Translations under genes and position numbers: made by a program | Assembly (NCBI RefSeq): GCF_002081825.1 | Contig: NZ_MUKU01000003.1 | Coordinates: 171,788 to 235,787 of the forward strand | DNA from: Chromobacterium haemolyticum | Lineage (GTDB): Bacteria; Pseudomonadota; Gammaproteobacteria; Burkholderiales; Chromobacteriaceae | DNA: 64,000 nucleotides | Direction: 5' to 3' | The notes under the pieces: model-generated | Seen by the model: only the letters and a program-made list of their open reading frames with translations | The model's database searches: none | Told to the model about the DNA's origin: nothing | Part shown: one piece after another, positions 1-9,404 of the stretch | Numbering within the stretch: the first letter of the stretch is position 1 | Layout of the letters: every line of letters begins with the position of its first letter

Positions 1-884
1 TGACCTGGATGATAGCCAGCTTCGGCAGCCAGGAGCTGGCCGAGCGCTGGGTGCCGCGCATGGTCAGCGGCGAGCTGCTGGGCAGCTACTGTCTGACCGA
101 GCCCGGCGCCGGCTCCGACGCCGCCGCGCTGAAGACTCGCGCCGAGCGCAAGGGCGAGCACTACGTGCTCAACGGCTCCAAGATGTTCATCTCCGGCGCC
201 GGCAGCACCCAGGTGCTGGTGGTGATGGCGCGCACCGGCGGCCCTGGTCCCAAAGGCGTATCCGCCTTCGTGGTGCCGGCGGACGCGGCCGGCGTGCAAT
301 ACGGCAAGAAAGAGAAAAAAATGGGCTGGAACAGCCAGCCCACCCGCGCCATCACTTTCGACAATGTGGAAATCCCCGCCGCCAACCGCCTGGGCGAGGA
401 AGGCCAGGGCTTCGCCTTCGCGATGAAGGGCCTGGACGGCGGCCGCATCAACATCGCCACCTGCGCGGTGGGCACTGCTCAAGCCGCGTTGGCCGCCGCC
501 CAGCGCTATGTGCAGGAGCGCCAGCAATTCGGCCAGCCGCTGGCCGAGCTGCAAAGCGTGCAATTCCGGCTGGCGGACATGCTGACCGAGCTGGTGGCCG
601 CGCGGCAGATGGTGCGCCTGGCGGCATGGAAACTGGACCAGGCCAGCCCGGACGCCAGCGCTTATTGCGCCATGGCAAAGCGGCTGGCCACGGATTTGAG
701 TTTCAATGTGGCCAACAACGCGCTGCAACTGTTCGGCGGCTACGGCTATCTGAAGGACTTTCCGCTGGAACGCCATGTCCGCGACCTGCGCGTGCACCAG
801 ATTCTGGAAGGCACCAATGAAGTCATGCGGATGATCGTGGCGCGCAAACTGCTGCAAGACGGCGCGCTGGAAACCCTGCGCTGA
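1..884 (+). CDS. Acyl-CoA dehydrogenase (isobutyryl-CoA dehydrogenase-like), 5' truncated by window edge
   Basis: FAD-dependent acyl-CoA dehydrogenase; the reading frame is open to the left edge (codons before the first ATG at 9 read T-W), so the N-terminus lies outside the window. Visible are the mid-domain motif CLTEPGAGSDAAAL and the C-terminal helical domain ending GYGYLKDFPLERHVRDLRVH then QILEGTNEVMRMIVARKLL, where the Glu of EGTNE is the usual catalytic base of short-chain members. Similarity to ACAD8-type enzymes plus the next three genes (hydratase, hydrolase, 3-hydroxyisobutyrate dehydrogenase) point to isobutyryl-CoA oxidation in valine breakdown. Substrate is inferred from context; the family assignment is firm. 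Confidence 0.9.
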   Translation, partial: TWMIASFGSQELAERWVPRMVSGELLGSYCLTEPGAGSDAAALKTRAERKGEHYVLNGSKMFISGAGSTQVLVVMARTGGPGPKGVSAFVVPADAAGVQYGKKEKKMGWNSQPTRAITFDNVEIPAANRLGEEGQGFAFAMKGLDGGRINIATCAVGTAQAALAAAQRYVQERQQFGQPLAELQSVQFRLADMLTELVAARQMVRLAAWKLDQASPDASAYCAMAKRLATDLSFNVANNALQLFGGYGYLKDFPLERHVRDLRVHQILEGTNEVMRMIVARKLLQDGALETLR

Positions 885-992
885 GCGAAGCCGGAAAATC
901 CAAGATGCGGCCTTGCGTCGCCTTGCCCCAGCCGCTTTGCTGGACTTTTCCGGCCTCGCTCAATCAAAACCGAATCCATAAAGGCAAACGCT

Positions 993-1775
993 ATGAACAA
1001 CTACGCCCACCTGAACGTGGAAAAACGCGGCCACACCGCCGTGGTCACCATAGACAACCCGCCGGCCAACACCTGGAACCGCGACAGCCTGAGCTCACTG
1101 AAACGACTGGTGGCGGACCTGAACGCGGACCGCGACATCTACGCGCTGGTGATCACCGGCCAGGGTGAGAAGTTCTTCTCCGCCGGCGCCGACCTCAAGC
1201 TGTTCGCCGACGGCGACAAAAAGGTGGCCACCGAGATGACCATGCTGTTCGGCGAGGCCTTCGAGGCCTTGTCCGCCTTCCGCGGCGTCAGCATCGCCGC
1301 CGTCAACGGCTATGCGATGGGCGGCGGCTTGGAGTGCGCGCTGGCCTGCGACATCCGCATCGCCGAAGAACAGGCGCAAATGGCGCTGCCGGAAGCCGGC
1401 GTCGGCCTGCTGCCCTGCGCCGGCGGCACCCAGAACCTGCCCTGGCTGGTGGGCGAAGGCTGGGCCAAGCGCATGATTCTGTGCGGCGAGCGCATCGACG
1501 CGCGCACCGCCGAGCGCATCGGCCTGGTGGAAGAAGTGGTGGCCAAGGGCCAGGCGCTGGACGCCGCGCTCACGCTGGCGGCAAAAGTCGACCGCCAATC
1601 GCCGTCGTCGGTAACGGTGTGCAAGCAGCTGGTGCAACGCGCGCGGCTGCAGCCGCCGGCGCACAATCTGATCCACGAACGCGAAGGCTTCATCAAGCTG
1701 TTCGACACCCAGGATCAGGGCGAAGGCACCCGCGCCTTCCTGGAAAAACGCGCGCCGCAGTGGAAGAACGCCTGA
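993..1775 (+). CDS. Enoyl-CoA hydratase (crotonase family)
   Basis: 260 residues, normal length for a crotonase. The oxyanion-hole motif is SAGADLKLF and the second half of the active site is NGYAMGGGLECALACDIRIA followed by LPEAGVGLLPCAGGTQ; both acidic residues expected of a hydratase (Glu in GGLE and Glu in LPEAG) are present. It lies 108 bp after the acyl-CoA dehydrogenase and 24 bp before the hydrolase, in a same-strand valine-degradation set, so the likely step is hydration of methacrylyl-CoA. General fatty-acid hydratase activity cannot be excluded from sequence. Confidence 0.9.
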   Translation: MNNYAHLNVEKRGHTAVVTIDNPPANTWNRDSLSSLKRLVADLNADRDIYALVITGQGEKFFSAGADLKLFADGDKKVATEMTMLFGEAFEALSAFRGVSIAAVNGYAMGGGLECALACDIRIAEEQAQMALPEAGVGLLPCAGGTQNLPWLVGEGWAKRMILCGERIDARTAERIGLVEEVVAKGQALDAALTLAAKVDRQSPSSVTVCKQLVQRARLQPPAHNLIHEREGFIKLFDTQDQGEGTRAFLEKRAPQWKNA

Positions 1776-1799
1776 CCTTCACCCAAGGACGAATCCGCC

Positions 1800-2918
1800 A
1801 TGTCCCACCCGCTACTGTTTGAAGAACTGCCGGTCCGCGGCGGCCAGCGCATCGCCATCGCCACGCTGAACGCGGAAAAATCGCTGAACGCGCTGACGCT
1901 GGAGATGATACGGCTGTTGGACGCGCGCTTGAACGCCTGGGCGAACGACGACGCCGTGGTAGCCGTGCTGTTGCGCGGCGCCGGCGACAAGGCCTTCTGC
2001 GCCGGCGGCGACGTGCGCTCGCTGCGCTCCGCGCTGCTGGAAGACGGCGACGTCTATCCCAACCCGCACGCCGTCGCCTTCTTCAGCGAGGAATATCGGC
2101 TCGACTACCACATCCACCGCTACCGCAAGCCGCTGATCGTCTGGGGTGGCGGCATCGTCATGGGCGGTGGCCTGGGCCTGATGGCCGGCGCCAGCCACCG
2201 CGTGGCCACCCCGGCCACCCGCATCGCCATGCCGGAAATCACCATAGGCCTGTACCCGGACGTGGCCGGCAGCTGGTTCCTGCAACGGATGCCGGCCAAG
2301 CTCGGCCTGTTCTTGGGCCTGACCGGCGCGCCGCTGAACGCCGGCGACGCGCTGCTGTGCAATCTGGCCGACCATGTGCTGCCGGCCGACGGCCAGGCCC
2401 CGCTGCTGACCGCGCTGCGCGATCTGGCCTGGGAACAGCCGGCGGAGCGCCACCACGGCCTGGTCAGCGCCCTGCTCAACGAGATGGAGCGCGACGTGGC
2501 GCTGCCGGAGGCCAACGCCGGCCGCAATCTGCTGGCGGTGCACCAATTGATGAACCGCGGCAGCCTGGAAGCGGTGGCCGCCGCGCTGCGCGACACCGCC
2601 TTTGAAGACCCGTGGCTGGCCGCCGCCGCCAAGAGCTTCGCTCACGGCTGCCCGACATCGGCCGCCGTCTGCTGGGAAATCTTCCAGCGCGCCAAACACC
2701 TGTCCTTGGCCGAGGTCCTGCGCATGGAGCTGGCGCTGTCGGTCAACTTCTGCGCCAAGCCAGACTTCCGCGAAGGCGTGCGCGCGCTGCTGGTGGACAA
2801 GGACCGCGCGCCGCAATGGCATTGCCGCGAGCTGGGCGACATTCCGCCGGGCTGGGTTGACAGCCATTTCGATTCGCCGTGGACTGAGGCCGACCACCCG
2901 CTGGCCGCGCTCCAATAA
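1800..2918 (+). CDS. 3-hydroxyisobutyryl-CoA hydrolase (crotonase family)
   Basis: 372 residues, clearly longer than a plain crotonase and typical of the HIBCH branch. Motifs are FCAGGDVRSLR (oxyanion hole), GGGIVMGGGLGLMAGASHRV and MPEITIGLYPDVAGSWFL, the last being characteristic of HIBYL-CoA hydrolases. It would release 3-hydroxyisobutyrate, the substrate of the mmsB product encoded 18 bp downstream. Part of the same operon as the flanking genes. Some databases label this family enoyl-CoA hydratase/isomerase; the length and the EITIGLYPDVAGS motif favour the hydrolase. Confidence 0.88.
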   Translation: MSHPLLFEELPVRGGQRIAIATLNAEKSLNALTLEMIRLLDARLNAWANDDAVVAVLLRGAGDKAFCAGGDVRSLRSALLEDGDVYPNPHAVAFFSEEYRLDYHIHRYRKPLIVWGGGIVMGGGLGLMAGASHRVATPATRIAMPEITIGLYPDVAGSWFLQRMPAKLGLFLGLTGAPLNAGDALLCNLADHVLPADGQAPLLTALRDLAWEQPAERHHGLVSALLNEMERDVALPEANAGRNLLAVHQLMNRGSLEAVAAALRDTAFEDPWLAAAAKSFAHGCPTSAAVCWEIFQRAKHLSLAEVLRMELALSVNFCAKPDFREGVRALLVDKDRAPQWHCRELGDIPPGWVDSHFDSPWTEADHPLAALQ

Positions 2919-2936
2919 CAATCGAGGAGAGAGAAG

Positions 2937-3827
2937 ATGCAAACCATCGCCTTCATTGGCCTGGGCAATATGGGCGGCCCCATGGCCGCCAACCTGCTGA
3001 AGCAGGGTTATCAGTTGAACGTGTTCGACCTGTCCGCCGACGCGCTGGCCAAGCTGGCCGCCGCCGGCGCGCGCGCGGCCTCCAGCGCCGCCGACGCCGT
3101 TCGCGGCGCCGACGCGGTGATTTCCATGCTGCCGGCCGGCCGCCACGTGGAAGGCTTGTACCTGGGAGAGTCCGGCCTGTTCGCGCAGCTGCCGGCCGGC
3201 GCCCTGGTGGTGGACTGCAGCACCATAGACGCCGCCACCGCGCGGAAAGTGGCCGCCGCGGCCGACGCCGCCGGCCTCAAAATGCTGGACGCGCCGGTGT
3301 CCGGCGGCACCGCCGGCGCCGCCGCCGGCACGCTGACCTTCATCGTCGGCGGCGCCGCCGCCGAGCTGGAACGGGCGCGGCCTCTGCTGCAAGCCATGGG
3401 CAAGAACATCTTCCACGCCGGTGCCGCCGGCGCCGGCCAGACCGCCAAGATCTGCAACAATATGCTGCTGGGCATCCTGATGGCCGGCACCGCGGAGGCG
3501 CTGGCGCTAGGCGTGAAAAACGGGCTGGATCCCAAGGTGCTGTCCGACATCATCAGCCAAAGCTCCGGCCGCAACTGGGCCACCGAGCTGTACAACCCCT
3601 GGCCCGGCGTGATGGAGAACGCGCCGGCCAGCCGCGGCTACAGCGGCGGCTTCATGACCGAACTGATGCTGAAAGACCTGGGGCTGGCCGAGGAAACCGC
3701 GCTGCACAGCCACGCGGCCAATCCGTTGGGCTCGCTGGCGCGCAATCTCTACGAGGAACACGCTCAGGCCGGCTTCGGCAAGCTGGATTTCTCCAGCATC
3801 CTAAAGCACTTCCACCCGCTGGATTAA
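2937..3827 (+). CDS. mmsB: 3-hydroxyisobutyrate dehydrogenase
   Basis: 296 residues, NAD(P)-dependent beta-hydroxyacid dehydrogenase. The N-terminus IAFIGLGNMGGPMAANLLKQ carries the GxGxxG dinucleotide-binding loop; DAPVSGGTAGAAAGTLTFI is the substrate-binding signature and the Lys in GAGQTAKICNNMLL is the catalytic residue of the family. A ribosome binding site (GAGGAGAG) precedes the ATG. It oxidises 3-hydroxyisobutyrate to methylmalonate semialdehyde, continuing the valine route set by the three genes before it. No semialdehyde dehydrogenase (mmsA) is seen downstream, so it is either upstream of the window or elsewhere. Confidence 0.93.
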   Translation: MQTIAFIGLGNMGGPMAANLLKQGYQLNVFDLSADALAKLAAAGARAASSAADAVRGADAVISMLPAGRHVEGLYLGESGLFAQLPAGALVVDCSTIDAATARKVAAAADAAGLKMLDAPVSGGTAGAAAGTLTFIVGGAAAELERARPLLQAMGKNIFHAGAAGAGQTAKICNNMLLGILMAGTAEALALGVKNGLDPKVLSDIISQSSGRNWATELYNPWPGVMENAPASRGYSGGFMTELMLKDLGLAEETALHSHAANPLGSLARNLYEEHAQAGFGKLDFSSILKHFHPLD

Positions 3828-3837
3828 GTTAGGCCGC

Positions 3838-3859
3838 GCGGCCCCTTGCTTGGGGCCGC
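3838..3859 (+). terminator. Possible terminator hairpin after mmsB
   Basis: GCGGCCCC and GGGGCCGC form an 8-bp stem with loop TTGCTT, 10 bp after the mmsB stop and between two convergent genes. There is no U tract after it, so intrinsic termination is uncertain. Confidence 0.4.
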
Positions 3860-3924
3860 CGTGGGCGCCTCATTTAGCGCGGCGAGTCGACACAAAACCG
3901 CGTATGGCTTGCGCTTCAGCACGG

Positions 3925-5460
3925 TCAGTGCTTGCCCAGGCCAAAGAAGCGCCGGATCTTGTCCACCAATTCCGCACGCTGCGGCGCGCCATGGCCCTCC
4001 TGCCAATCCTGCGGCAGCTTGCGGGTGCGCTCCGCCAAGCGTTCCGCCAGAATCGACGAGATCGCCTCCGCCAATTCTTTTCGCGAACTCAGAATGGACT
4101 GGAAAGACTCCTTGTCCAGCCGCAGGCACTCCACATTGGAACGCGCGATCACGGTGCCGCTGCGCGCCTCGCCCGTCATCAAGCCCATTTCGCCGAAGAA
4201 GTTGCCGCCCTCCAGCACATCCACCAGCTTGCGGCTGCCGTCCGGCAGGTTCACCCACACCTCCACCTCGCCGCTAAGCATGATGTAGAGCCAGTGCGCC
4301 ACCGCGCCCTGATGCATGATGATGTCGCCGGTGACGAAGGGCGTGAACTTGAGCTGATCGGCCAACACCACCATTTCCTCGTCGTTGAGGCTGGTCAGCA
4401 GCTCCACCTTGCGCAGCGCCTGCACCCGCTCTTCCAGGTGCTTCTTCATCCGCGCTTCCATATACTTTTCATTGTCCTTGATGGTCAGCACATTGTAGTG
4501 CGGCGAAGACATTTTCAGGTTGTGGCGGCGCAAGGCGGCGTCGATATGGGTACGCACCACGGAATCGGTCAGATCGTCGGCGGCGAGATCGGTCAGCCAA
4601 TAGCGAACCGCGTACTTGCTATAGCCGTTCTCAAAGCCCATCAGAATGCAGTTGGGTTCCGGCGACAAGGCCACGCCGGGCAGCTGGGCTTCGCGCAAGG
4701 AGCGCTCCACCACGGTGATGATCTGATTGGGCAAGGTATCCCAATTAATGTTGAACCACACCCAGCGCCGCCATTGCAGCGGCGCGCCCTGGTGCTTGCC
4801 CAGGATGGCGAACTGTCCCTTCATCAACTGGCTGTTGGGAATCACCACGGTTTCCCAGTTGCGGGTTTCCACCAGCGTGGCCCGCCAATTGATTTCCACC
4901 ACCCTGCCGGACAACTCGCCGGACTTGATCCAGTCGCCCACCTCCACCGAATTGTCCAGTTGCAACGACAGGCCGGCCAGAATATTGCCCAGCGTATCCT
5001 GCATGGAGAACGCCAGCACGCCGGTAATCACCGCCGAAGTGGTGACGATATGGCTCAGATCCAGGCCGGCCAGGCGCAAGAGCACCAGACCCCAGCCTAC
5101 GCAGCCCAGTACCAGCAGAATGTCCTCCAGGATGCGCGGCGGATGCAGGCGCAGCAAGGGAAGGAACAAACGCATCAACATCATCGCCCATAACCGGATC
5201 AAGGCCAGCCCCAGCACGATGACGGCCACCTGCTTGACCCACTCCGCCACCGCCTGGCCGTCCTGAGGCCCCAGATTGATCGCCACCAAGGCAAGGGCGG
5301 CGGCCAACAAGGAGCGCAGCGTCGATTTGCGGGTTTCCGGCCGCAACAGATAAAGCAAGGCGGCACAGGCGGCGGTCAACGCCACAAACAGCGTCAAACT
5401 ATCGTGCCACGCCTGAGGGATCAGCTTTTCCAGCCAGCTAACCGTCGGGGCCGTATCCAT
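3925..5460 (-). CDS. Mechanosensitive channel (MscS family) with C-terminal cyclic-nucleotide-binding domain
   Basis: 511 residues from the ATG at 5460, which has GGAGG six bases upstream; the frame is open further upstream but without a ribosome site. Residues about 20-170 hold several membrane segments, followed by the MscS pore and beta-domain (SAVITGVLAFSMQDTLGNIL, then LDNSVEVGDWIKSGELSGRV). The last 130 residues are a cNMP-binding fold: MHQGAVAHWLYIMLSGEVEV and the phosphate-binding cassette FGEMGLMTGEARSGTVI. Such fusions are ion channels gated or modulated by a bound nucleotide, acting in the inner membrane. Whether this one binds cAMP or cGMP cannot be told from sequence. Convergent with mmsB. 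Confidence 0.9.
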   Translation of the reverse strand: MDTAPTVSWLEKLIPQAWHDSLTLFVALTAACAALLYLLRPETRKSTLRSLLAAALALVAINLGPQDGQAVAEWVKQVAVIVLGLALIRLWAMMLMRLFLPLLRLHPPRILEDILLVLGCVGWGLVLLRLAGLDLSHIVTTSAVITGVLAFSMQDTLGNILAGLSLQLDNSVEVGDWIKSGELSGRVVEINWRATLVETRNWETVVIPNSQLMKGQFAILGKHQGAPLQWRRWVWFNINWDTLPNQIITVVERSLREAQLPGVALSPEPNCILMGFENGYSKYAVRYWLTDLAADDLTDSVVRTHIDAALRRHNLKMSSPHYNVLTIKDNEKYMEARMKKHLEERVQALRKVELLTSLNDEEMVVLADQLKFTPFVTGDIIMHQGAVAHWLYIMLSGEVEVWVNLPDGSRKLVDVLEGGNFFGEMGLMTGEARSGTVIARSNVECLRLDKESFQSILSSRKELAEAISSILAERLAERTRKLPQDWQEGHGAPQRAELVDKIRRFFGLGKH

Positions 5461-5576
5461 GCCGCCTCCGCGATGAAGTCTTGATGGGAAACCGCCGATG
5501 GCGGCGCCGTTGCGGCAGGGAAGGAAGAGGAAACAACAGGCCGGCCGCTTTTCATTGATAGCCCATCGCAGCGGAT

Positions 5577-5604
5577 AAAAAAAATCCCTCCCGTATAGGG
5601 AGGG
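5577..5604 (-). terminator. Rho-independent terminator (downstream of dusC)
   Basis: On the minus strand CCCTCCC and GGGAGGG form a perfect 7-bp stem with a 5-base loop (TATAC), immediately followed by eight T residues. It lies about 125 bp after the dusC stop and before the channel gene, so it separates the two transcripts. Confidence 0.85.
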
Positions 5605-5730
5605 CTGCAAGGTATCGGGGAAGTGTAATCGCCGGAGCTGGGGAGCCGCCGGAATCACAGCGCCCTGCTATACCAGTGCAGCGCGCAATTGAATGTTACA
5701 CATCCCCATAGCATTTAGATATGAGTACAT

Positions 5731-6678
5731 TTACTTAGAAAGCATGTCTCGCAGTACAGGCTCCACTTCGTCCGGCGTGGTCAGCCTGCGAATGCGCTCG
5801 AACAAGGCGCCGGCCTCCGGCCAGCTTCGCTTGAGCTGCCCCAGCCATTGCTTGGTGCGCGCCACCGGGTAGCGTCCATCCTCGGACTGAACGCGGCACT
5901 GCAGGAACAAGTCCAGCACCCAGGGCTGCATCTCGTTCCAGGGCATGGGTTCGGCGCCGTCCTGGCGCTTGATGCGCAAAGCCAGGTCCGGACAGGCTAC
6001 CAGGCCGCGGCCTATCATCACCGTGTCGCAGCCGCTTTGCTCGCGGATGGCGCGGTAATCGTCCAGCGTCCACACTTCGCCGTTGGCCACCACCGGCACC
6101 GCCACGCTCTCGCGAATGCGGGCGATCCAGTCCCAGTGCGCCGGCGGCCGGTAACCCTCCACCTTGGTGCGGCCATGCACCGCCAGCTCCTGCGCGCCGC
6201 CGGCCTCCAGAGCTCGCGCGCATTCCAAGGCCCGGCTCTTGTCTTCATAGCCCAGCCGCATTTTGGCGGTGACCGGTATTTCTGCCGGCACCGCCGCGCG
6301 CACCGCCTGCACGATCTGGAACAACTGCTCGGGATCGTTGAGCAGAATGGCGCCGCCGCGATGGCGGTTGACAGTGGGCGCCGGGCAGCCGAAATTCAGA
6401 TCTATGCCCGGCGCGCCCAGGCTGGCGGCCTTGGCCGCGTTCTCGGCCAGACAGGCCGGGTCCGAACCCAGCAACTGCACCCGCACCGTGACGCCGGCGC
6501 GGGTCTTGCCGGCGCGCGCCAGCTCCGGCGCCAGCCGCATGAAAGTACGGGTGGGCAAGAGCGCCGAAGTGACGCGGACAAACTCGGTGACGCACAGATC
6601 AATGCCGCCCACCCGGGTCAGCACATCGCGCATCGCCTCGTCCACCAGGCCCTCCATCGGGGCAAGAACCAATTTCAT
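5731..6678 (-). CDS. dusC: tRNA-dihydrouridine(16) synthase
   Basis: 315 residues from ATG 6678 (a second ATG nine bases upstream, at 6687, is possible). FMN-dependent reduction of uridine in the tRNA D-loop. The N-terminus [20 protein letters not shown] matches DusC; the catalytic Cys lies in [20 protein letters not shown], and the FMN phosphate region is [19 protein letters not shown] then VMIGRGLV. The MEG start and overall length favour DusC over DusA or DusB. Its promoter would share the 58-bp spacer with the divergent acetyltransferase gene; a strong terminator follows at 5577-5604. Confidence 0.92.
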   Translation of the reverse strand: MKLVLAPMEGLVDEAMRDVLTRVGGIDLCVTEFVRVTSALLPTRTFMRLAPELARAGKTRAGVTVRVQLLGSDPACLAENAAKAASLGAPGIDLNFGCPAPTVNRHRGGAILLNDPEQLFQIVQAVRAAVPAEIPVTAKMRLGYEDKSRALECARALEAGGAQELAVHGRTKVEGYRPPAHWDWIARIRESVAVPVVANGEVWTLDDYRAIREQSGCDTVMIGRGLVACPDLALRIKRQDGAEPMPWNEMQPWVLDLFLQCRVQSEDGRYPVARTKQWLGQLKRSWPEAGALFERIRRLTTPDEVEPVLRDMLSK

Positions 6679-6736
6679 TGCAAACATCGCCGGAAAAAAG
6701 GCAAATATTGTACCGCAAAGCGGGGAAAGGCATTCA

Positions 6737-7204
6737 ATGCAAATCGCTGTTCGCCAGGCCGACGCGGAGTCCGTCCGCTCATGGCTGCCCATATTTCTGA
6801 CCTATCTCGATTTTTATCGGACAGCGCAGCCGGCGGAAGCCTGCGCCGCCTTCCTGGAACAGCGGCTGCGCATGGGCGAAGCGGTGGTTTTTCTAGCTGA
6901 AGACGCGGCCGGCGTCCAAGGCTTCGCCCTGCTCTATCCCGGCTTCTCCTCGCTCGCCCTGCGCCCGCACTGGCTGCTGCACGACTTGTTCGTATCGCCG
7001 GCCTGTCGCGGCGGCGGCGTCGGCCAACTATTGCTGGAACATTGCCAGGCCCATGTCGCCGCGCTGGGCGGCGGCCTCACGCTGCAAACCGCACACGACA
7101 ACCTGAGCGCGCAGCGACTGTATGAACGATCAGGGTTTAAACTGGATACCGAATTCAGAGTCTATGAATGGAGCGCGCCCTCGCCGCAGCCGGCCGCGCC
7201 TTGA
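6737..7204 (+). CDS. GNAT-family N-acetyltransferase
   Basis: 155 residues, start chosen at ATG 6737 with GGGGAAAGG upstream. GNAT fold: acetyl-CoA-binding motif A is [20 protein letters not shown] (the R-x-x-G-x-G/A type loop), followed by [13 protein letters not shown], the usual GNAT motif B, and a C-terminal beta strand. Substrate unknown; the family acts on amino groups of small molecules, antibiotics or proteins. Divergent from dusC and 61 bp before the nucleoside hydrolase. Confidence 0.85.
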   Translation: MQIAVRQADAESVRSWLPIFLTYLDFYRTAQPAEACAAFLEQRLRMGEAVVFLAEDAAGVQGFALLYPGFSSLALRPHWLLHDLFVSPACRGGGVGQLLLEHCQAHVAALGGGLTLQTAHDNLSAQRLYERSGFKLDTEFRVYEWSAPSPQPAAP

Positions 7205-7265
7205 CGCGCCGCCAAGCGCTGCGGCATCCTTCGCCCCCTTGATGACATTGCCCAATGGAGCCGAC

Positions 7266-8210
7266 ATGAAACAGCACCGCGTCATCTTCGACACCGACCC
7301 AGGCCTTGACGATGCGGTCGCCATCCTGTTCCTGCTGGGCGCGCGCGCCGACATCGAGCTCTTGGGCCTGACCACGGTGGCCGGCAACGTCGGCGTGGAA
7401 CTGACCACCCGCAATGCCCGCATCGTCTGCGAATGGGCCGGTCGCAACGATGTGCCGGTCTACGCCGGCGCAGACCGGCCGCTGGTCCAGCCCTTTCAAG
7501 GCGCCGAACACATGCACGGCGCCAGCGGTCTGGACGGCGCGCCGCTGCACGAACCCGCCATGCAGGTACGCGCCGAACATGCGGTGGACTTCATCGTAAA
7601 CACCCTGCGCCGCGAACCGCCGGGCAGCGTCACTCTGTGCCCGGTGGGCCCCTTGAGCAATATCGCGCTGGCGCTGCGCCGGGCGCCGGACATTGCCGCG
7701 CGCATCGACCGCATCGTACTAATGGGCGGCGGCTATTTCGCCGGCGGCAATATGACCCCGGCGGCGGAGTTCAACATCCATACCGATCCGCACGCGGCCG
7801 ACATTGTGCTGCGCAGCGGCGCGCCCATCGTAATGTTGCCGCTGGACGTCACTCACCAGGCGACCACCACGCCGGCGCGCGTGGCGCTGCTGCGCAAGCT
7901 GCCCAACCGTTGCGGCCCGCTGGCGGCCTCGCTGCTGACGTCTCTGGAACGCTACGACGTGCAGAAGCTGGGCCAGGACGGCGCGCCGGTGCACGATCCC
8001 TGCGTGATCGCTTATCTGTTGCGCCCCGATCTGTTCAGCGGCCGCGAAGTCAACGTGGTAGTGGAACTGGCCGGCCACTACACTACCGGCGCCACCGTGG
8101 TGGACTGGCACGGAGAATCCGGCCGCGAGCCCAACGCGCTCTACCTGACCGAGGTGGACGCCGATGGCCTATTCCAACTGATGGCCGACGCCCTCGCCCA
8201 TCTGCCGTAA
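7266..8210 (+). CDS. Nucleoside hydrolase (inosine/uridine-preferring family)
   Basis: 314 residues. The N-terminal calcium-binding Asp cluster DTDPGLDDAVAILFLLG is diagnostic of IU-nucleoside hydrolases; MTPAAEFNIHTDPHAADIV and VHDPCVIAYLL are the further metal and ribose-binding motifs. Start ATG 7266 has GGAG upstream; the frame is open further 5' but that stretch overlaps the acetyltransferase. It cleaves the N-glycosidic bond of ribonucleosides for base salvage. Followed 14 bp later by the DUF1653 gene with a strong AAGGAGG site, suggesting one transcript through msrA. Confidence 0.9.
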   Translation: MKQHRVIFDTDPGLDDAVAILFLLGARADIELLGLTTVAGNVGVELTTRNARIVCEWAGRNDVPVYAGADRPLVQPFQGAEHMHGASGLDGAPLHEPAMQVRAEHAVDFIVNTLRREPPGSVTLCPVGPLSNIALALRRAPDIAARIDRIVLMGGGYFAGGNMTPAAEFNIHTDPHAADIVLRSGAPIVMLPLDVTHQATTTPARVALLRKLPNRCGPLAASLLTSLERYDVQKLGQDGAPVHDPCVIAYLLRPDLFSGREVNVVVELAGHYTTGATVVDWHGESGREPNALYLTEVDADGLFQLMADALAHLP

Positions 8211-8224
8211 GCCAAGGAGGCCCC

Positions 8225-8440
8225 ATGAAAATCGCTCCCGGCATTTATCGCCATTACAAAGGCCCGCTCTATGAAGTGCTGGGCACCGCCACCCACTCCG
8301 AAACCGGCGAGTTGCTGGTGATGTACCGCGCGCTCTACGGCGAGTTCGGCCTGTGGGCGCGCCCGGCCGGCATGTTCGAGGAAAGCGTCGCGCACGAGGG
8401 CCAGACCCTGCCGCGCTTCGCCCTGGTCAAAGCGTTCTAA
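8225..8440 (+). CDS. DUF1653 domain protein
   Basis: 71 residues, starting MKIAPGIYRHYKGPLYEVLG and containing the family pattern TGELLVMYRALYGEFGLWARP then FRESV-like MFEESVAHEG. Perfect AAGGAGG ribosome site 5 bases before the ATG. DUF1653 proteins are small, of unknown function, often found beside housekeeping genes; nothing here identifies a role. It lies between the nucleoside hydrolase and the deacetylase on the same strand. Confidence 0.88.
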   Translation: MKIAPGIYRHYKGPLYEVLGTATHSETGELLVMYRALYGEFGLWARPAGMFEESVAHEGQTLPRFALVKAF

Positions 8441-8450
8441 GCGCCCGCGC

Positions 8451-9404
8451 ATGCGCATTTTCCGCACCGATCAATTTCCGCTGCCGCTGCCGCCCGGACA
8501 CCGTTTCCCGGCGCAGAAGTACGCCTTGCTGGCGCAGGCGGTGGCCAGCTTCGCCGCCGAGGCGATGGACGCCGCGCCGGCGGCCAGCCGCTACGAGCTG
8601 GCGCTGGCCCACGACGACGCCTATCTGGACAAGGTGTTCAACGGCGCGCTCAGCGCCGCCGAACAGCGCGAGATCGGCCTGCCCTGGAGCCCGCAACTGC
8701 TGGAACGCAGCCGCCGCTCGGTGGGCGCCACCATCGCCGCCGCCCGCTGGGCGCTGGCGCGGGGCTGCGGCGTCAATCTGGCCGGCGGCACCCACCACGC
8801 CGGCCGCGCGATGGGCAGCGGATTTTGCGTGTTCAACGACATCGCCGTGGCCGCGCGGCTGATGCTGAACGAAGGCCTGGCCCGCCGCGCGCTGGTGCTG
8901 GACCTGGACGTGCACCAGGGCGACGGCACCGCCGCCATCACCCGCGGCGACGACCGCATCTTCACCTTCTCCATGCACGGCGCCGGCAACTTTCCCTTCC
9001 GCCGCGAGCCCGGCGACCTGGACATCGAACTGCCGGACGGCGCCGACGACGAAGCCTACCTCGCCGTTCTGGCCGAGCAACTGCCGCGCCTGTTCGCCGC
9101 GGACCCGGACCTGGTGTTCTACCTGGCCGGCGCCGACCCCTACGCCGGCGACCGCCTGGGCAAGCTGGCGCTGAGCTTCGACGGCCTGGCCGCACGAGAC
9201 CGCATGGTGCTGGAAGCCTGTCGCCAGGCCAAGGCCGCTGTCGCCGTCGTCATGGGCGGCGGCTACGCGGTGCCAATTGAGGACACCGTGGCGATCCAGA
9301 CCGAAACCGTGCGCCTGGCTTGGCAAATTTTCGGCGCCGAGGGACAGATCCCTCTCCCCGACACGACTCATACTCATCCCACCCGTCAATGGAGCCAAAC
9401 ATGA
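8451..9404 (+). CDS. Histone deacetylase-family (class IV-like) deacetylase
   Basis: 317 residues of arginase/deacetylase fold. Active-site elements are visible in order: the His pair in GGTHHAGRAMGSGFCVFND, the zinc ligands in VLDLDVHQGDGTAAI, and the third ligand Asp in FYLAGADPYAGDRLG. HDAC11-like proteins share the GGTHHA spelling. Substrate may be an acetylated small amine, a lysine or a polyamine; sequence does not settle this. Its stop TGA overlaps the ATG of msrA (ATGA), implying translational coupling. Confidence 0.88.
   Translation: MRIFRTDQFPLPLPPGHRFPAQKYALLAQAVASFAAEAMDAAPAASRYELALAHDDAYLDKVFNGALSAAEQREIGLPWSPQLLERSRRSVGATIAAARWALARGCGVNLAGGTHHAGRAMGSGFCVFNDIAVAARLMLNEGLARRALVLDLDVHQGDGTAAITRGDDRIFTFSMHGAGNFPFRREPGDLDIELPDGADDEAYLAVLAEQLPRLFAADPDLVFYLAGADPYAGDRLGKLALSFDGLAARDRMVLEACRQAKAAVAVVMGGGYAVPIEDTVAIQTETVRLAWQIFGAEGQIPLPDTTHTHPTRQWSQT

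Noticed and set aside
1812..3416. Long antisense frame opposite the valine-degradation genes
   Set aside because: Shadow frame caused by high GC codon bias; Gly/Gln/His-rich and without ribosome site, while the plus-strand genes have clear domains.
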